From the NCBI GenBank assembly GCA_031272185.1, contig JAISUG010000010.1, positions 1 to 64,000 of the forward strand: a stretch of 64,000 nt of DNA, in the 5' to 3' direction. Source of the stretch: Lachnospiraceae bacterium. Lineage in GTDB: Bacteria; Bacillota; Clostridia; Lachnospirales; Lachnospiraceae. The translations under genes and the position numbers were made by a program. The notes beneath the pieces are model-generated. The model saw only the letters and a program-made list of their open reading frames with translations, did not search any database and was not told the DNA's origin. Position 1 is the stretch's first letter. Each line of letters starts with the position of its first letter. Positions 1 to 8,493 of the stretch are shown piece after piece.

Positions 1-583
1 GCCGCAGCATGATGCCCAACCCCTTCACCAGCGCCTCGGGCTCCTCCAGCATCAGGCGGTAGTCGCTGGTCAGGTATGGCTCGCACTCCGCGCCGTTGAC
101 CAGCACGTAGTCGATCTTCGTATCGTCTTTGGGGGTGAGTTTCACGTGGGTGGGGAACCCCGCGCCCCCCAACCCCACGATGCCTGCGTCCTTGATGGCG
201 GCGCGGATCTCTTCCTTGGTCATGGCCGCGGCATCCCGGCTGGCGCCATACCCCTCGACCGTGCGGAATTCCCCGTCATTTTCCACCACGATGGACATGG
301 CTTTCGCGCCATTCACCATGCGGCGCGGCTCCACCGCTTTCACGGTCCCCGAGACACCGGATACAATATGTGAAGAAATGAAACCGCCGGCTTCGCCAAT
401 CCTCTGCCCCACCAGCACCGTATCTCCCTTGGCCACCAGCGCCTTAGCGGGTGCGCCGATATGCTGGGAAAGGGGGTAGACCAGCTCCCCCACCGGCATC
501 AGCAGCCGGATGGGTTTGTGCTCTGTCAGTTCCTTGCCCTCATATGGGTGAACCCCGCCTTTGAAAGTCCTTAGTTTCATCAT
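1..583 (-). CDS. rnfC: Rnf electron transport complex subunit C (partial, N-terminal part)
   Basis: Partial gene; the 3' part runs off the left edge. The reading frame begins MMKLRTFKGGVHPYEGKELT and continues through VSGTVKAVEPRRMVNG, a GLGGAGFPTHVKL stretch and VNGAECEPYLTSDYRLML. These are the N-terminal barrel-sandwich and NADH/FMN-binding region signatures of RnfC. RnfC is the peripheral NADH-side iron-sulfur subunit of the membrane Rnf complex, which couples ferredoxin oxidation and NAD reduction to sodium or proton export. The cluster-binding cysteine motifs lie beyond the edge. Two adjacent ATGs (583 and 580) follow a GGAAGGGA ribosome site. A consensus promoter lies just upstream, so rnfC is probably the first gene of an rnf operon extending to the left. 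Confidence 0.93.
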   Translation of the reverse strand, partial: MMKLRTFKGGVHPYEGKELTEHKPIRLLMPVGELVYPLSQHIGAPAKALVAKGDTVLVGQRIGEAGGFISSHIVSGVSGTVKAVEPRRMVNGAKAMSIVVENDGEFRTVEGYGASRDAAAMTKEEIRAAIKDAGIVGLGGAGFPTHVKLTPKDDTKIDYVLVNGAECEPYLTSDYRLMLEEPEALVKGLGIMLR

Positions 584-625
584 GGTTCCCTTCCCTGATT
601 CGGATACTCCATCCAATCACACGTA

Positions 626-654
626 ATAATACACATCTTTCCCCACCCTGTCAA
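626..654 (-). promoter_or_regulatory. Sigma-A type promoter for rnfC
   Basis: Reading the minus strand, TTGACA (654-649) is followed by a 17-bp spacer and TATTAT (631-626). The start codon of rnfC is about 35 nt beyond the expected start point. Near-perfect match to the vegetative consensus. Confidence 0.75.
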
Positions 655-754
655 TTCTTTAAATCTTCTTTTTTACTTTTGCATACCTTTATGCGATTTT
701 TAAAACCACATATTCCCATCCACGATTTCCCATCCACGGTTTCGTGCCTTTGTG

Positions 755-780
755 TACAAAAAACCCGCCATGCAGCGGGT
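755..780 (-). terminator. Intrinsic terminator after the cupin gene / dpp operon
   Basis: On the minus strand ACCCGC and GCGGGT pair around a 6-nt loop and run straight into TTTTTTG. It lies 68 bp past the stop of the cupin gene and separates this operon from the rnfC promoter. Confidence 0.8.
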
Positions 781-847
781 AGAATATGTCCCCCTTGCAT
801 GGCGGATGTTCGTATTGCTCCTCCGTTTAATCTTTGCGCATATATGC

Positions 848-1816
848 TTAGCCGGGAAAATCGCAGCCTGTCACATAGCAGCCGTACTTCTCCATGAAAT
901 CCTTGGCCTTCTCCTTGGTGTCCAGTCGCGAAGGATCCGAGAGCAGGATGGATTCCCGGTCTTCCAGCATCGCCAGCAGCTGTGTGCTCCCGCCGCAGTC
1001 ATATACCTCCGTCCCATCTTCCAGCGCCTCGATGCTGAACTTGGCATATGGGGGGATGTCGATGAAGCTGTCTGCCCCGACGGTGTACTCCGTGCCCATG
1101 GCGACGAGTTTCACGGAGCCTTTGGCCACCAGGTACAGCTCGGGTTCGGCATGGGGCTGATCCCAGGTGATGCGCAGGCCCTTTTTGGCGACGGCCTGCC
1201 ACACTTCTTTGATGCCATTGGTTTCCCAGCGCCCTATCTTCTGGCGCAGGGTCAGTCCCGGCAGCTCGTATACCGAGAACCCAAACTCAGGCGTGCGGAC
1301 CTCGTGCATCTGCGCCTTGGGGATTTCCGTCACCACGGGCTCTTCCCGCATGAGTTCCTTGGTGGTGCGCAGGTACCTCTCCCTGAACGCCGGGTCGTCG
1401 TAAAGCTCTTTCCCATAGTGGTCCTTGATGAAGTTCTTGTTCACGATGCCCCGGGACATATTGATCTGGGAGAACAGCTCCCGCCACACGTTGCCCTCTT
1501 CCAGGTGCTTGAACCCATGGGCCGTGTGTGGCGGGATATGCAATATATCCCCCTGGTTCACGACGCACCGCTTGCCCCTTATGGTCACCTCCACCGACCC
1601 CCGGGCGATGAAAAATGTCTCGTACCCGGTGGAGTGCTGGTGGTAGCCCACCTTTTCATCTTTGTGGTAGATGGTGTCACTCACCTCGTTTTTCTCGAAA
1701 GGCCCCACCGGCCATGTGAACTGATGGACTTCCTCGGTGCCGTCATTGAGCGAGAACAGCCAGTCTTTCGGGTCATAGCAGTCGATGACATACCTGTGAT
1801 CGTATTGTTGCCCCAT
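848..1816 (-). CDS. Double-cupin protein of unknown substrate
   Basis: 322 aa with two cupin barrels. The first barrel contains HQHSTGYETFFIARGSVEVT and GDILHIPPHTAHGF, carrying the usual His/His/Glu/His metal ligands. The second contains HAEPELYLVAKGSVKLVAMG and DSFIDIPPYAKFSIEALEDG, in which the ligand histidines are largely lost, so only the N-terminal barrel looks metal-competent. Bicupins of this type include dioxygenases, sugar isomerases and ligand-sensing proteins; the substrate cannot be told from sequence. It is the last gene of the peptide-type ABC operon and precedes a terminator, so it may act on the imported compound. The ATG at 1816 has AGGTG six bases upstream; a GTG at 1825 would add three residues. 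Confidence 0.7.
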   Translation of the reverse strand: MGQQYDHRYVIDCYDPKDWLFSLNDGTEEVHQFTWPVGPFEKNEVSDTIYHKDEKVGYHQHSTGYETFFIARGSVEVTIRGKRCVVNQGDILHIPPHTAHGFKHLEEGNVWRELFSQINMSRGIVNKNFIKDHYGKELYDDPAFRERYLRTTKELMREEPVVTEIPKAQMHEVRTPEFGFSVYELPGLTLRQKIGRWETNGIKEVWQAVAKKGLRITWDQPHAEPELYLVAKGSVKLVAMGTEYTVGADSFIDIPPYAKFSIEALEDGTEVYDCGGSTQLLAMLEDRESILLSDPSRLDTKEKAKDFMEKYGCYVTGCDFPG

Positions 1817-1879
1817 TTGTTTCACCTATCCCCTTCCATGATGTTATGTCCATTTTCCGTCGCGGCGACCGCCGCCATG

Positions 1880-1975
1880 GCTCTTCCCTTTGATATCGCC
1901 CCGCCAACCAAACAATGCGCATTCGACATTAGTCGCAACTTTGCGCAAGGTTCAGTCGGCGGAGCAATACCGGAC
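1880..1975. repeat. Palindromic dispersed repeat, family 1, copy A
   Basis: About 80 bp in the gap between dppA and the cupin gene. The left arm reads GATATCGCCCCGCCAACCAA. The reverse complement of the right arm reads GGTATTGCTCCGCCGACTGA, so the whole unit is an imperfect inverted repeat. The core around GCGCATTCGACATTAG and TTTGCGCAAGG is shared with copies near 27.08, 28.8-29.1, 45.47 and 50.9 kb. Confidence 0.8.
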
Positions 1976-2065
1976 ATGTCATATGTCGCCCGTCACGCCG
2001 CGCACCCCGATGGATGCATGTCGGCCCGATGGTCTTCATATGGGCTTGCCGGCCGTGGCTTTCTT

Positions 2066-3676
2066 CTACCAGGACCAGCTGCGCACGTCGTAGTCCTTCG
2101 TGGGGTGCGCCTCGACGTTCTTAAGATCCTTGTTCGCCGCCAGCATGTTGTTTTGGGCATAGAGCGGCACGCAGATGGCGTGGTCGCCCATGAAGCGGCA
2201 GATCTCGTTGCAGCCCTCTTCCCGGACCGCGCTGTCCGTGCTGTTGTGGTTCTTGTCATATGCCTCGTTTAGCTCGGGGAAGTCCACCTTGCCGAAGTTC
2301 TGGCCCTCGCCGCCCCGATACAGCGCATACAGGTCGTCGAAATCGTTGATGCTGGGTGTGAAAGCCACCACGTTCCAGTCATAGGTGGGGCCTTTGAACA
2401 CATCGTCGAACCATGCGTTGCTGTCCAGTTTGTTCACCGTGCACTGGATGCCGATCTCCGCCAGCTGTGCGGCGATGATCTCGGTGGGCATGAAATACTT
2501 GCGGTTGGAGCTTGTGTCCACGGAAAGGGTGGCGCCACCGGCGTACTCTGTCTTGGCGATGAGCTCTTTCGCCAGATCCGGGTCGTATGACGGCGCCTGG
2601 TAATCCTGGTCAACGCCGAAGAAGTAGTTGGGGTAGATCTGGTTGATGATCTCGCCCTCGCCGTCGATGGCCCCGATCATGACCGCTTCTTTGTCGATGG
2701 CATGTGCCACCGCGAGGCGCAGGTTCTCGTCCACGAAAGCACTGCCTTCGTTGAAGTTGAATATCACCCAGGTGCAGGTCGCACCCGGCACAGCGGAGAA
2801 CTGGATGTTGTCATTTTCGCGCAGGCGCTTCGCGTCGGTGGTGGGCGGGTCGATATGCACATCCACCTCGCCGTTTTCCAGGGCCAGAGTCGCTATGCTG
2901 GTGTCGGTGAAGACTTTCATGGTGACATCCTTGATAGACGGGGCCCCCTTGAAATAGTCATCGTTGGCAGTCATCTTGATGTAGTCGCCGGTCTTCCATT
3001 CCACGAATTTGTACGCGCCGGTCCCGATGGGGTTGCGCTTGAAAAAGTCCGGGTCTTTCTCATAATATGCCTGGGGGAAGATGGTCATGTAGTCGCTGGC
3101 CACGCACTCGACGCCAGGCCCGTACTGGTTTTCAAAGTAGAGGATGCAATGGGTGTCGTCCACCTTTTCCATGTGGTCCATGGCGCTGGTGGCGCAGTCG
3201 GCGTACCCCCCCTCAATGATCGCATTGTAGGAAAACACCACGTCATCCACTGTCATCTTCGTCCCGTCGTGGAAATACACGTCATCGCGGATCTCGAAGG
3301 ACAGGTCTTTGCCGTCGTTAATGTACTCCCAGGATGTGGCCAGCGACGGGGAATACGACCCGTCTTCTTCTTTCTTGATCAGGGTGTCATAGAACTGCCT
3401 GGAGCAAAAGCTCACCACCGTGCTGGCGGCAAACCCCGCGCACAGCGTGCTGGGATCCGCATAAAGGGCCACGATTAGGTCGTCCCGCTTGGCTGCGCCC
3501 TGGTCCGCGGCGTCGGCCCCTGCATCAGCCGCCCCCGCCGGGGCAGATGTTTCCGCCGCCTGGGTGGCCCCGGCTTTCGTACCGGCGGCGCCTGACCCGC
3601 AGGCGCCCAGCACCATCGCAGACGCCAAGGCGGCCGCCACCAGCTTAACCCCCACGCTTTGCTTCGTTTTTCTCAT
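2066..3676 (-). CDS. ABC transporter extracellular solute-binding lipoprotein, family 5 (peptide/nickel type)
   Basis: 536 aa. The N-terminus is a lipoprotein signal (basic MRKTKQS, hydrophobic run, lipobox LGAC, then an Ala/Gly/Thr linker). The mature part has the family-5 binding-protein pattern: LATSWEYINDGKDLSFEIRD near the N-terminus, DGTKMTVDDVVFSYNAI, and NPIGTGAYKFVEWKTGDYI. These proteins capture oligopeptides, dipeptides, nickel chelates or some sugars outside the membrane and deliver them to a DppBC-type channel. It follows the dppB-C-D-F genes, so this is the operon's receptor. ATG 3676 has GGGAGGAG about ten bases upstream; an in-frame TTG two codons earlier is too close to that site. 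Confidence 0.9.
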   Translation of the reverse strand: MRKTKQSVGVKLVAAALASAMVLGACGSGAAGTKAGATQAAETSAPAGAADAGADAADQGAAKRDDLIVALYADPSTLCAGFAASTVVSFCSRQFYDTLIKKEEDGSYSPSLATSWEYINDGKDLSFEIRDDVYFHDGTKMTVDDVVFSYNAIIEGGYADCATSAMDHMEKVDDTHCILYFENQYGPGVECVASDYMTIFPQAYYEKDPDFFKRNPIGTGAYKFVEWKTGDYIKMTANDDYFKGAPSIKDVTMKVFTDTSIATLALENGEVDVHIDPPTTDAKRLRENDNIQFSAVPGATCTWVIFNFNEGSAFVDENLRLAVAHAIDKEAVMIGAIDGEGEIINQIYPNYFFGVDQDYQAPSYDPDLAKELIAKTEYAGGATLSVDTSSNRKYFMPTEIIAAQLAEIGIQCTVNKLDSNAWFDDVFKGPTYDWNVVAFTPSINDFDDLYALYRGGEGQNFGKVDFPELNEAYDKNHNSTDSAVREEGCNEICRFMGDHAICVPLYAQNNMLAANKDLKNVEAHPTKDYDVRSWSW

Positions 3677-3903
3677 GTTCAAATCTCCTCCCTATGAAAT
3701 GGGTTTCGGAACCGCCGGCCTATCCGGTGTTCCATGTATCGCACCCGCCGTAGGTGATCATGCGGCAGGCAAACTCATTTGCGGCATGTGCGTTTCGCGT
3801 CCTCCGGTCCATGCACATGCGCAACAGCTACCACACATCTTTACAATTCAGCGCTTGTCCTTGCTTGCGGCACCTGCGCACTTTACAGTGCAGCCAGTCA
3901 TGC

Positions 3904-3975
3904 CGGACTGCGCAGACGCACCGGACTGCGCAGACGCACCGAACTGCACGGCCGCACCGGACTGCGCAGCCGCAC
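3904..3975. repeat. Four 18-bp tandem repeats in the dppF-dppA gap
   Basis: Four contiguous 18-bp units of the form CGGACTGCGCAGACGCAC (3904, 3922, 3940, 3958). The third is the most diverged. They lie in the 313-bp gap between the ATPase stop and the binding-protein start. Apart from this array and the ribosome site of dppA I see nothing else in the gap. Confidence 0.85.
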
Positions 3976-3989
3976 CGGGCAACCACGGG

Positions 3990-5114
3990 TCACACGTGGG
4001 CGCACGCCACGAAATGCCCCGGCTCGCACTCCCCAAGGGGTATGTCCCGGCCCAAACACTCCGGCCCAGCCTGGGCGCACCTGGGTGCGAACCGACACCC
4101 CGGCTCCGGCTCGATGGGGCTTGAGATCTCCCCAGTGAGCAGCTGGCGTTCCTTGCCCCTGCGGGACAGGTTGGGTACGGGGATCGCAGACAGCAGGGCC
4201 TTGGTGTACGGGTGCATCGGGTTTTCGAACAACCGCTTCGCCGGCGAACGCTCCACACATTTGCCCAGGTACATAACGGCGATCTCATTGGATATGTGAC
4301 GCACCACGCTCATGTCGTGGGTGATGAACATATATGTCAGGTTCAGCTCCTCCTGGAGGTCCATCAAGAGGTTCAGGATCTGGGCCTGGATGGAGACATC
4401 CAGCGCGGACACAGGTTCGTCGCAGACGATGAATTTGGGGTTCAGCACCAGCGCCCTGGCGATGCCCACCCTTTGGCGCCTCCCGCCGTCCAGCTCATGT
4501 GGGTACATGTTGATGAGCCTTGCGGCCAGCCCCACGGTCTTCATCATGCGGTAAACCGCCTGCTCCATGTCATGCCGGCTCTTGTACACCTTGTTCACGA
4601 TGAGCGGCTCCATGATGATCTCGCTGACGGACAGCCGCGGGTTGAGGCTTGCGTAGGGGTCCTGGAAAATGATCTGGGACTGCCTGCGAAACTCACCCAT
4701 CTCGTGCCCCGACATACGGAATATGTCTTTGCCCTCGAAATACACGGAGCCATCGGTGGCATCCAGCAGGCGCAGTATCACCCGCCCGAGGGTGGATTTC
4801 CCGCAACCGCTTTCGCCCACCACCCCTAGCGTCTGCCCGGTCTTGATCTCCAGATCCACCCCATCCACGGCGTGCAGCTGGCCTTTGGGGGTACTGAAAT
4901 GTTTTTTGAGGTTCACCGTGCGGATCATGGGCGTATGTGCATCTATGCCGGCTTTCGAATCCATGTCCATTTTCGCGCCCATGTTCACTTGCGTGCCCAT
5001 GTTCGCTTTCGCGCCCATGTTCGCTTGCGTGCCCATGTTCACTTGCGTGCCCATGTTCGCTTGCGTGCCCATGTTCGCTTGCGTGCCCATGTTCGCTTGC
5101 GCTTCCATACTCAT
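3990..5114 (-). CDS. Peptide-type ABC transporter ATPase, OppF/DppF family, with N-terminal hexapeptide repeats
   Basis: 374 aa. Residues 5 to about 50 are a tandem hexapeptide array (ANMGTQ and variants), encoded by seven 18-bp units at 4978-5103. The canonical protein starts near MIRTVNLKKHFSTPKGQ. It has Walker A GESGCGKST, Q-loop IIFQDPYASLNPR, Walker B FIVCDEP, H-loop ITHDM and the C-terminal oligopeptide tail NPMHPYTKALLSAIP with a cysteine-containing end. The ABC signature reads LDGGRRQRV rather than LSGGQRQRV, a notable change. It powers uptake together with the DppD-like ATPase directly upstream. The ATG at 5114 lies one base after that gene's stop and uses AAGGGGGGG inside it. Confidence 0.88.
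   Translation of the reverse strand: MSMEAQANMGTQANMGTQANMGTQVNMGTQANMGAKANMGTQVNMGAKMDMDSKAGIDAHTPMIRTVNLKKHFSTPKGQLHAVDGVDLEIKTGQTLGVVGESGCGKSTLGRVILRLLDATDGSVYFEGKDIFRMSGHEMGEFRRQSQIIFQDPYASLNPRLSVSEIIMEPLIVNKVYKSRHDMEQAVYRMMKTVGLAARLINMYPHELDGGRRQRVGIARALVLNPKFIVCDEPVSALDVSIQAQILNLLMDLQEELNLTYMFITHDMSVVRHISNEIAVMYLGKCVERSPAKRLFENPMHPYTKALLSAIPVPNLSRRGKERQLLTGEISSPIEPEPGCRFAPRCAQAGPECLGRDIPLGECEPGHFVACAHV
4978..5103. repeat. Seven 18-bp in-frame tandem repeats at the 5' end of dppF
   Basis: Seven units of 18 bp, plus-strand form CCCATGTTCGCTTGCGTG with small substitutions. Each adds six codons between the start codon and the conserved ATPase domain. The length is a multiple of three, so copy-number change would not shift the frame. 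Confidence 0.9.
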
Positions 5115-5115
5115 A

Positions 5116-6219
5116 TCACCGCCCCCCCTTGCTGTCACCGGGGTTCTCGACCGGTATAGCGGTCCCGTCCGCAGCGCCACCCGCAAAAAGGTGGCACCTG
5201 ACCATGTGGCCGCCGCCCATCCGGCATTCCGGCGGCGGAACTTTGGAGCACTCCTTGCGCCGCTTCGGGCATCTGGGCGCAAACCGGCAACCCGCCGGTT
5301 TGCGGGTGGGATCCGGCATCAGCCCCTCTATGGGCGAGAGGCGGCTCTCGGTCCCATCCAGGCTCGGTATGGACCCGAACAGCCCTTCCGTATATGGATG
5401 ATGGCCCCCACCTTCAAATATATCCTCCACAGTGCCCTTTTCGACGATCTCCCCCGCATACATCACGGCCACCAGGTCACAGGTCTCGGCGACCACGCCC
5501 AGGTCATGGGTTATCATGATCATCGACGTGCCCAGCCTGCTTTTCAGGTCCTGCATCATCGCCAGCACCTGTGCCTGGATGGTCACGTCCAGCGCCGTCG
5601 TAGGTTCGTCGGCGATCAGCAGTTCCGGTTCGCAGGCCAATGATATGGCGATGACCACCCTTTGCTTCATGCCCCCTGAAAACTGGTGTGGGTATTCGTG
5701 CTTCCGCTCGGGCGGGATCCCCACCAGGTTGAACATCTCGTCCACGCGGCGCTCTATCTGCGCCCTGGTGAGCTTTTTGTCTTCATTGTGCAGCTCCAGG
5801 ATCTCCGCCACCTGGTCGCCCACCTTGATCACGGGGTTCAAGGAAGTCATGGGATCCTGGAATATCATGGAAATGCGTTTGCCACGGTACCCCAGCATCT
5901 GGTTTTCCTTGATGCCAAACAGGTCCACCCCGTCGAATAACACCTGCCCGCCGGTGACATAGCCGATCTTCTTTGGCAGCAGCCGCAGTATGGCCAGCGC
6001 CAATGTGGTTTTCCCTGCGCCCGTCTCGCCCACCAGCCCCAGTGTCTGCCCTTTGTCCAGCGACAGGCTCAGGGCGTTCACCGCATACACCACCGCATCG
6101 TCGGTTTTGTACTCCACGCCCAGGTTTTTCACCTCCAGCAGCGCATGGGTATCCCCTGCGCCTCCCGCGGTTCCATTTTGGCCGTTTTGCCTATCTTTAT
6201 AGCCCATATCGCCAGCCAT
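5116..6219 (-). CDS. Peptide-type ABC transporter ATPase, OppD/DppD family
   Basis: 367 aa. A Gly/Asn-rich leader of about 25 residues precedes a standard ATPase: Walker A GETGAGKTT, Q-loop MIFQDPMTSLNPV, signature FSGGMKQRV, Walker B LLIADEPTTALD, H-loop ITHDL. The C-terminal oligopeptide domain follows (HHPYTEGLFGSIPSLDG, then CRFAPRCPKRRKEC, the cysteine pattern common in OppD). It forms a heterodimeric motor with the downstream OppF-like ATPase. It starts 13 bp after dppC with GGAAGGAAG as ribosome site. Confidence 0.93.
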   Translation of the reverse strand: MAGDMGYKDRQNGQNGTAGGAGDTHALLEVKNLGVEYKTDDAVVYAVNALSLSLDKGQTLGLVGETGAGKTTLALAILRLLPKKIGYVTGGQVLFDGVDLFGIKENQMLGYRGKRISMIFQDPMTSLNPVIKVGDQVAEILELHNEDKKLTRAQIERRVDEMFNLVGIPPERKHEYPHQFSGGMKQRVVIAISLACEPELLIADEPTTALDVTIQAQVLAMMQDLKSRLGTSMIMITHDLGVVAETCDLVAVMYAGEIVEKGTVEDIFEGGGHHPYTEGLFGSIPSLDGTESRLSPIEGLMPDPTRKPAGCRFAPRCPKRRKECSKVPPPECRMGGGHMVRCHLFAGGAADGTAIPVENPGDSKGGR

Positions 6220-6232
6220 TTTCTTCCTTCCT

Positions 6233-7162
6233 TCAGTTCTTCAGTTTTGGGTCCAATGCGTCGCGCATCCCGTCGCCGATGAGGTTCAGCGCCAGCGCCG
6301 CCACCACGATGGCAAAGCCCGGGAACAGCACCAGGAACGGGTAATCCCGCATGTAGGTGGTGCCCTCGGAGAGCATGACCCCCCACTCGGGCATGGGCGA
6401 CTCTATCCCCAGCCCGATGTAGCTCAGCCCGCTGATCGCCAGCATGGTTATGGCCAGGTTCAGCGTCGCCTGGACGATGATGGGGCCCATGGCATTGGGG
6501 ATAATGTGCCGCATCAGTATGCGCCTGTCATGTGTGCCGCATGCTTTGGCGGCCTCGATATATTCCTGCGACTTGATCGGCAGGATGGCCGACCGGAATA
6601 TCCGGGCGAACCCGGGCACCACACCCACCACGCAGGCCAACCCCAGGTTCATGATGCCCGAGCCCAGCGACGCCACCACGCAGATGGCCATGAGGTTGAA
6701 TGGCAGGGCATAAAACACGTCGTTGATACGCATGATGAGGTTGTCCACCCACCCGCCGTAATATGCCGAGAGGGCGCCCAGGACCGCGCCCAGGACCGTG
6801 GAAATGGAGATGACGCAGATGCTGGTCACCAGCGAAATCCTGGCCCCGTAGACGATACGGGCGAAAATATCGCGCCCGTACTGGTCCGTCCCGAACCAGT
6901 GCGCCATGCTGGGGGACTGGAGGCGGTTGCGCATGTCCTGCTTGATGGCGTCTGTCTGGTAGTCGAAAAAGAAATCCACCGTCACCACCATCACCACCAG
7001 CAGTATCAGCACCACCAACCCCACCATCGCCATGCGGTTCTTGGCAAAGCGCGCCGCGATCATGCGCAGCTGGCTGCGTTTCTTGTACCCGTCCACCGAG
7101 CTGAAATCCATGCTTTCCTGGCTGGAATCCTCGAAATCGGTTTGCTTATCGTCAATGGACAT
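6233..7162 (-). CDS. Peptide-type ABC transporter permease, DppC/OppC family
   Basis: 309 aa. A hydrophilic N-terminus and a first membrane helix (MVGLVVLILLVVMVVTVDF) precede the periplasmic-side motif HWFGTDQYGRDIFARIVYGA, typical of OppC. The core has five further helices with the EAA loop EYIEAAKACGTHDRRILMRH. It pairs with DppB to form the channel. Ribosome site GGGAGG; 15 bp separate it from dppB. Confidence 0.93.
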   Translation of the reverse strand: MSIDDKQTDFEDSSQESMDFSSVDGYKKRSQLRMIAARFAKNRMAMVGLVVLILLVVMVVTVDFFFDYQTDAIKQDMRNRLQSPSMAHWFGTDQYGRDIFARIVYGARISLVTSICVISISTVLGAVLGALSAYYGGWVDNLIMRINDVFYALPFNLMAICVVASLGSGIMNLGLACVVGVVPGFARIFRSAILPIKSQEYIEAAKACGTHDRRILMRHIIPNAMGPIIVQATLNLAITMLAISGLSYIGLGIESPMPEWGVMLSEGTTYMRDYPFLVLFPGFAIVVAALALNLIGDGMRDALDPKLKN

Positions 7163-7177
7163 GCCCCATCACCTCCC

Positions 7178-8149
7178 TTAGTGCACCAGATTTGCCCGCT
7201 GCAACCGTTTCTTCCTGCCGGGCGCCATGTACTGGGACTTGAGCCGCGGGTCAATATATGCATAAAGCACATCCACCAGCAGGTTCAGGAACCCGCCGAT
7301 GATGGCGATGAACAGCACCACCGCCATGACCATGGGCACGTCCTTGGACCTCACGGACTCGATCACCAGCGTCCCCATGCCCGGCAGCGCAAACACGGTT
7401 TCCGTGATCATCGTCCCCCCGAGCAAAGCGGCGAAATCCATGCCGATGATGGTCACGATGGGCATCATGGCGTTGCGCAGCGCATGGTGCACGATGACGC
7501 GGTTTTCAGGCGCCCCCTTGGCCCGGGCCATCTTTATGTAGTCCGCGCGCACCACTTCCAGCATATTCGAACGGGTCATGCGCACCAATGTGGCCATGTG
7601 GGACGCCGCCAGCGCAAACCAGGGCATCAGGAAGCTCTTGAAGCTGCCCCCCCCCGTCGCGGGGAGCCAGTGTAGTTTCAGCGCGAAAAACAGGATCATG
7701 ATGGTCCCCAGCCAGAACCCCGGCATGGACGACAGCACCAACGCCCCCGCCAGCGTGGCATTGTCCATGAGGGAGTACTGCTTCACCGCCGAGAGGATGC
7801 CTATGGGGACCGCCAGCACCACCATCACCACCATGGAGCCAAACGCCAGGTTGATGGTGGTGGGGAAGCGCGCCATGATCTCGGTGAATACCGGGAGTTT
7901 CGTCCTGTACGAGCTGCCCAGGTTGCCCCGCACCGCATTGAAAATGTACTCTGCGTAGCGGATCCAGAACGGCCGGTCCAGGCCCATCTGGAGCCTTAAG
8001 GCCTCCACGCTGGCATCGGGCGCCTTCGGCCCCAGTATGATCCGCGCCGGGTCGCCGGGCGAGAATTCCAATAAACTGAATATGACCAAGGATATGCCCA
8101 ATATGACGGGTATCATCAGCAAGATCCGTTTGAATATATATTTGCCCAT
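7178..8149 (-). CDS. Peptide-type ABC transporter permease, DppB/OppB family
   Basis: 323 aa, first gene of the minus-strand dpp-like operon. It begins MGKYIFKRILLMIPVILGIS with the family's opening helix. PARIILGPKAPDASVEALR and PFWIRYAEYIFNAVRGNLG follow, then the EAA loop DYIKMARAKGAPENRVIVHH. Six membrane helices are expected. ATG 8149 has AAAGGG eight bases upstream, within a 13-bp stretch that is duplicated on the other side of a small inserted element (8167-8240). Confidence 0.92.
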   Translation of the reverse strand: MGKYIFKRILLMIPVILGISLVIFSLLEFSPGDPARIILGPKAPDASVEALRLQMGLDRPFWIRYAEYIFNAVRGNLGSSYRTKLPVFTEIMARFPTTINLAFGSMVVMVVLAVPIGILSAVKQYSLMDNATLAGALVLSSMPGFWLGTIMILFFALKLHWLPATGGGSFKSFLMPWFALAASHMATLVRMTRSNMLEVVRADYIKMARAKGAPENRVIVHHALRNAMMPIVTIIGMDFAALLGGTMITETVFALPGMGTLVIESVRSKDVPMVMAVVLFIAIIGGFLNLLVDVLYAYIDPRLKSQYMAPGRKKRLQRANLVH

Positions 8150-8153
8150 AGCA

Positions 8154-8253
8154 AATGCCCTTTCGTCACAGGTCACTCCGCCGCCGTGGCGGGCCCAGTC
8201 CCGCCCCGACGGCTCATCGGCTGGCCAGGGAGTGACCTGTAATGCCCTTTCGT
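8154..8253. mobile_element. Small inverted-repeat element, family 2, copy 1, with 13-bp flanking direct repeats
   Basis: The unit 8167-8240 has perfect 12-bp inverted ends, ACAGGTCACTCC at 8168-8179 and GGAGTGACCTGT at 8229-8240. It is flanked on both sides by AATGCCCTTTCGT (8154-8166 and 8241-8253), which looks like a target duplication. The duplicated stretch contains the ribosome site of the adjacent permease gene, so insertion leaves translation intact. A related unit lies at 43791-43858. No transposase is encoded; it would be a non-autonomous (MITE-like) element. Confidence 0.75.
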
Positions 8254-8328
8254 GTATCGCTTTCTGACTTGCAAGCAGTGGTACCGTACCCAGATTGACC
8301 GTGCGCCGCCAACTGTTCCCATAATCCT

Positions 8329-8385
8329 ATGATCATGTGATCATGTGCGTTCAGCCCGCAACGTGATCATGTGCGTTCGGCCCGC
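8329..8385. promoter_or_regulatory. Direct repeats with TGATCA palindromes upstream of the dpp operon
   Basis: Two copies of a 16-bp sequence containing TGATCATGTGCGTTC, 33 bp apart (8336 and 8364), plus an extra ATGATCA. They lie between a plausible promoter and dppB, where a regulator could bind. No known regulator's consensus is recognised. Confidence 0.35.
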
Positions 8386-8428
8386 GGCGGTCCATCATCT
8401 TGATGTCAAATGAGTGCATAGTTCATAT

Positions 8429-8457
8429 CAGATATGACAGAACCAAATATTTGTCAA
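8429..8457 (-). promoter_or_regulatory. Possible promoter of the dpp-like operon
   Basis: Minus strand: TTGACA (8457-8452), a 17-bp spacer, then TATCTG (8434-8429). The -35 is perfect and the -10 is weak. It would give a leader of about 270 nt carrying the direct repeats and the family-2 element. Confidence 0.4.
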
Positions 8458-8493
8458 TTATAAACGAATATGCCGGATATGTCAATACCGTAG

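Noticed and set aside
752..2272. 506-codon plus-strand open frame opposite the cupin gene
   Set aside because: It is a shadow of high-GC codon use on the other strand; the minus frame has clear cupin motifs and a terminator.
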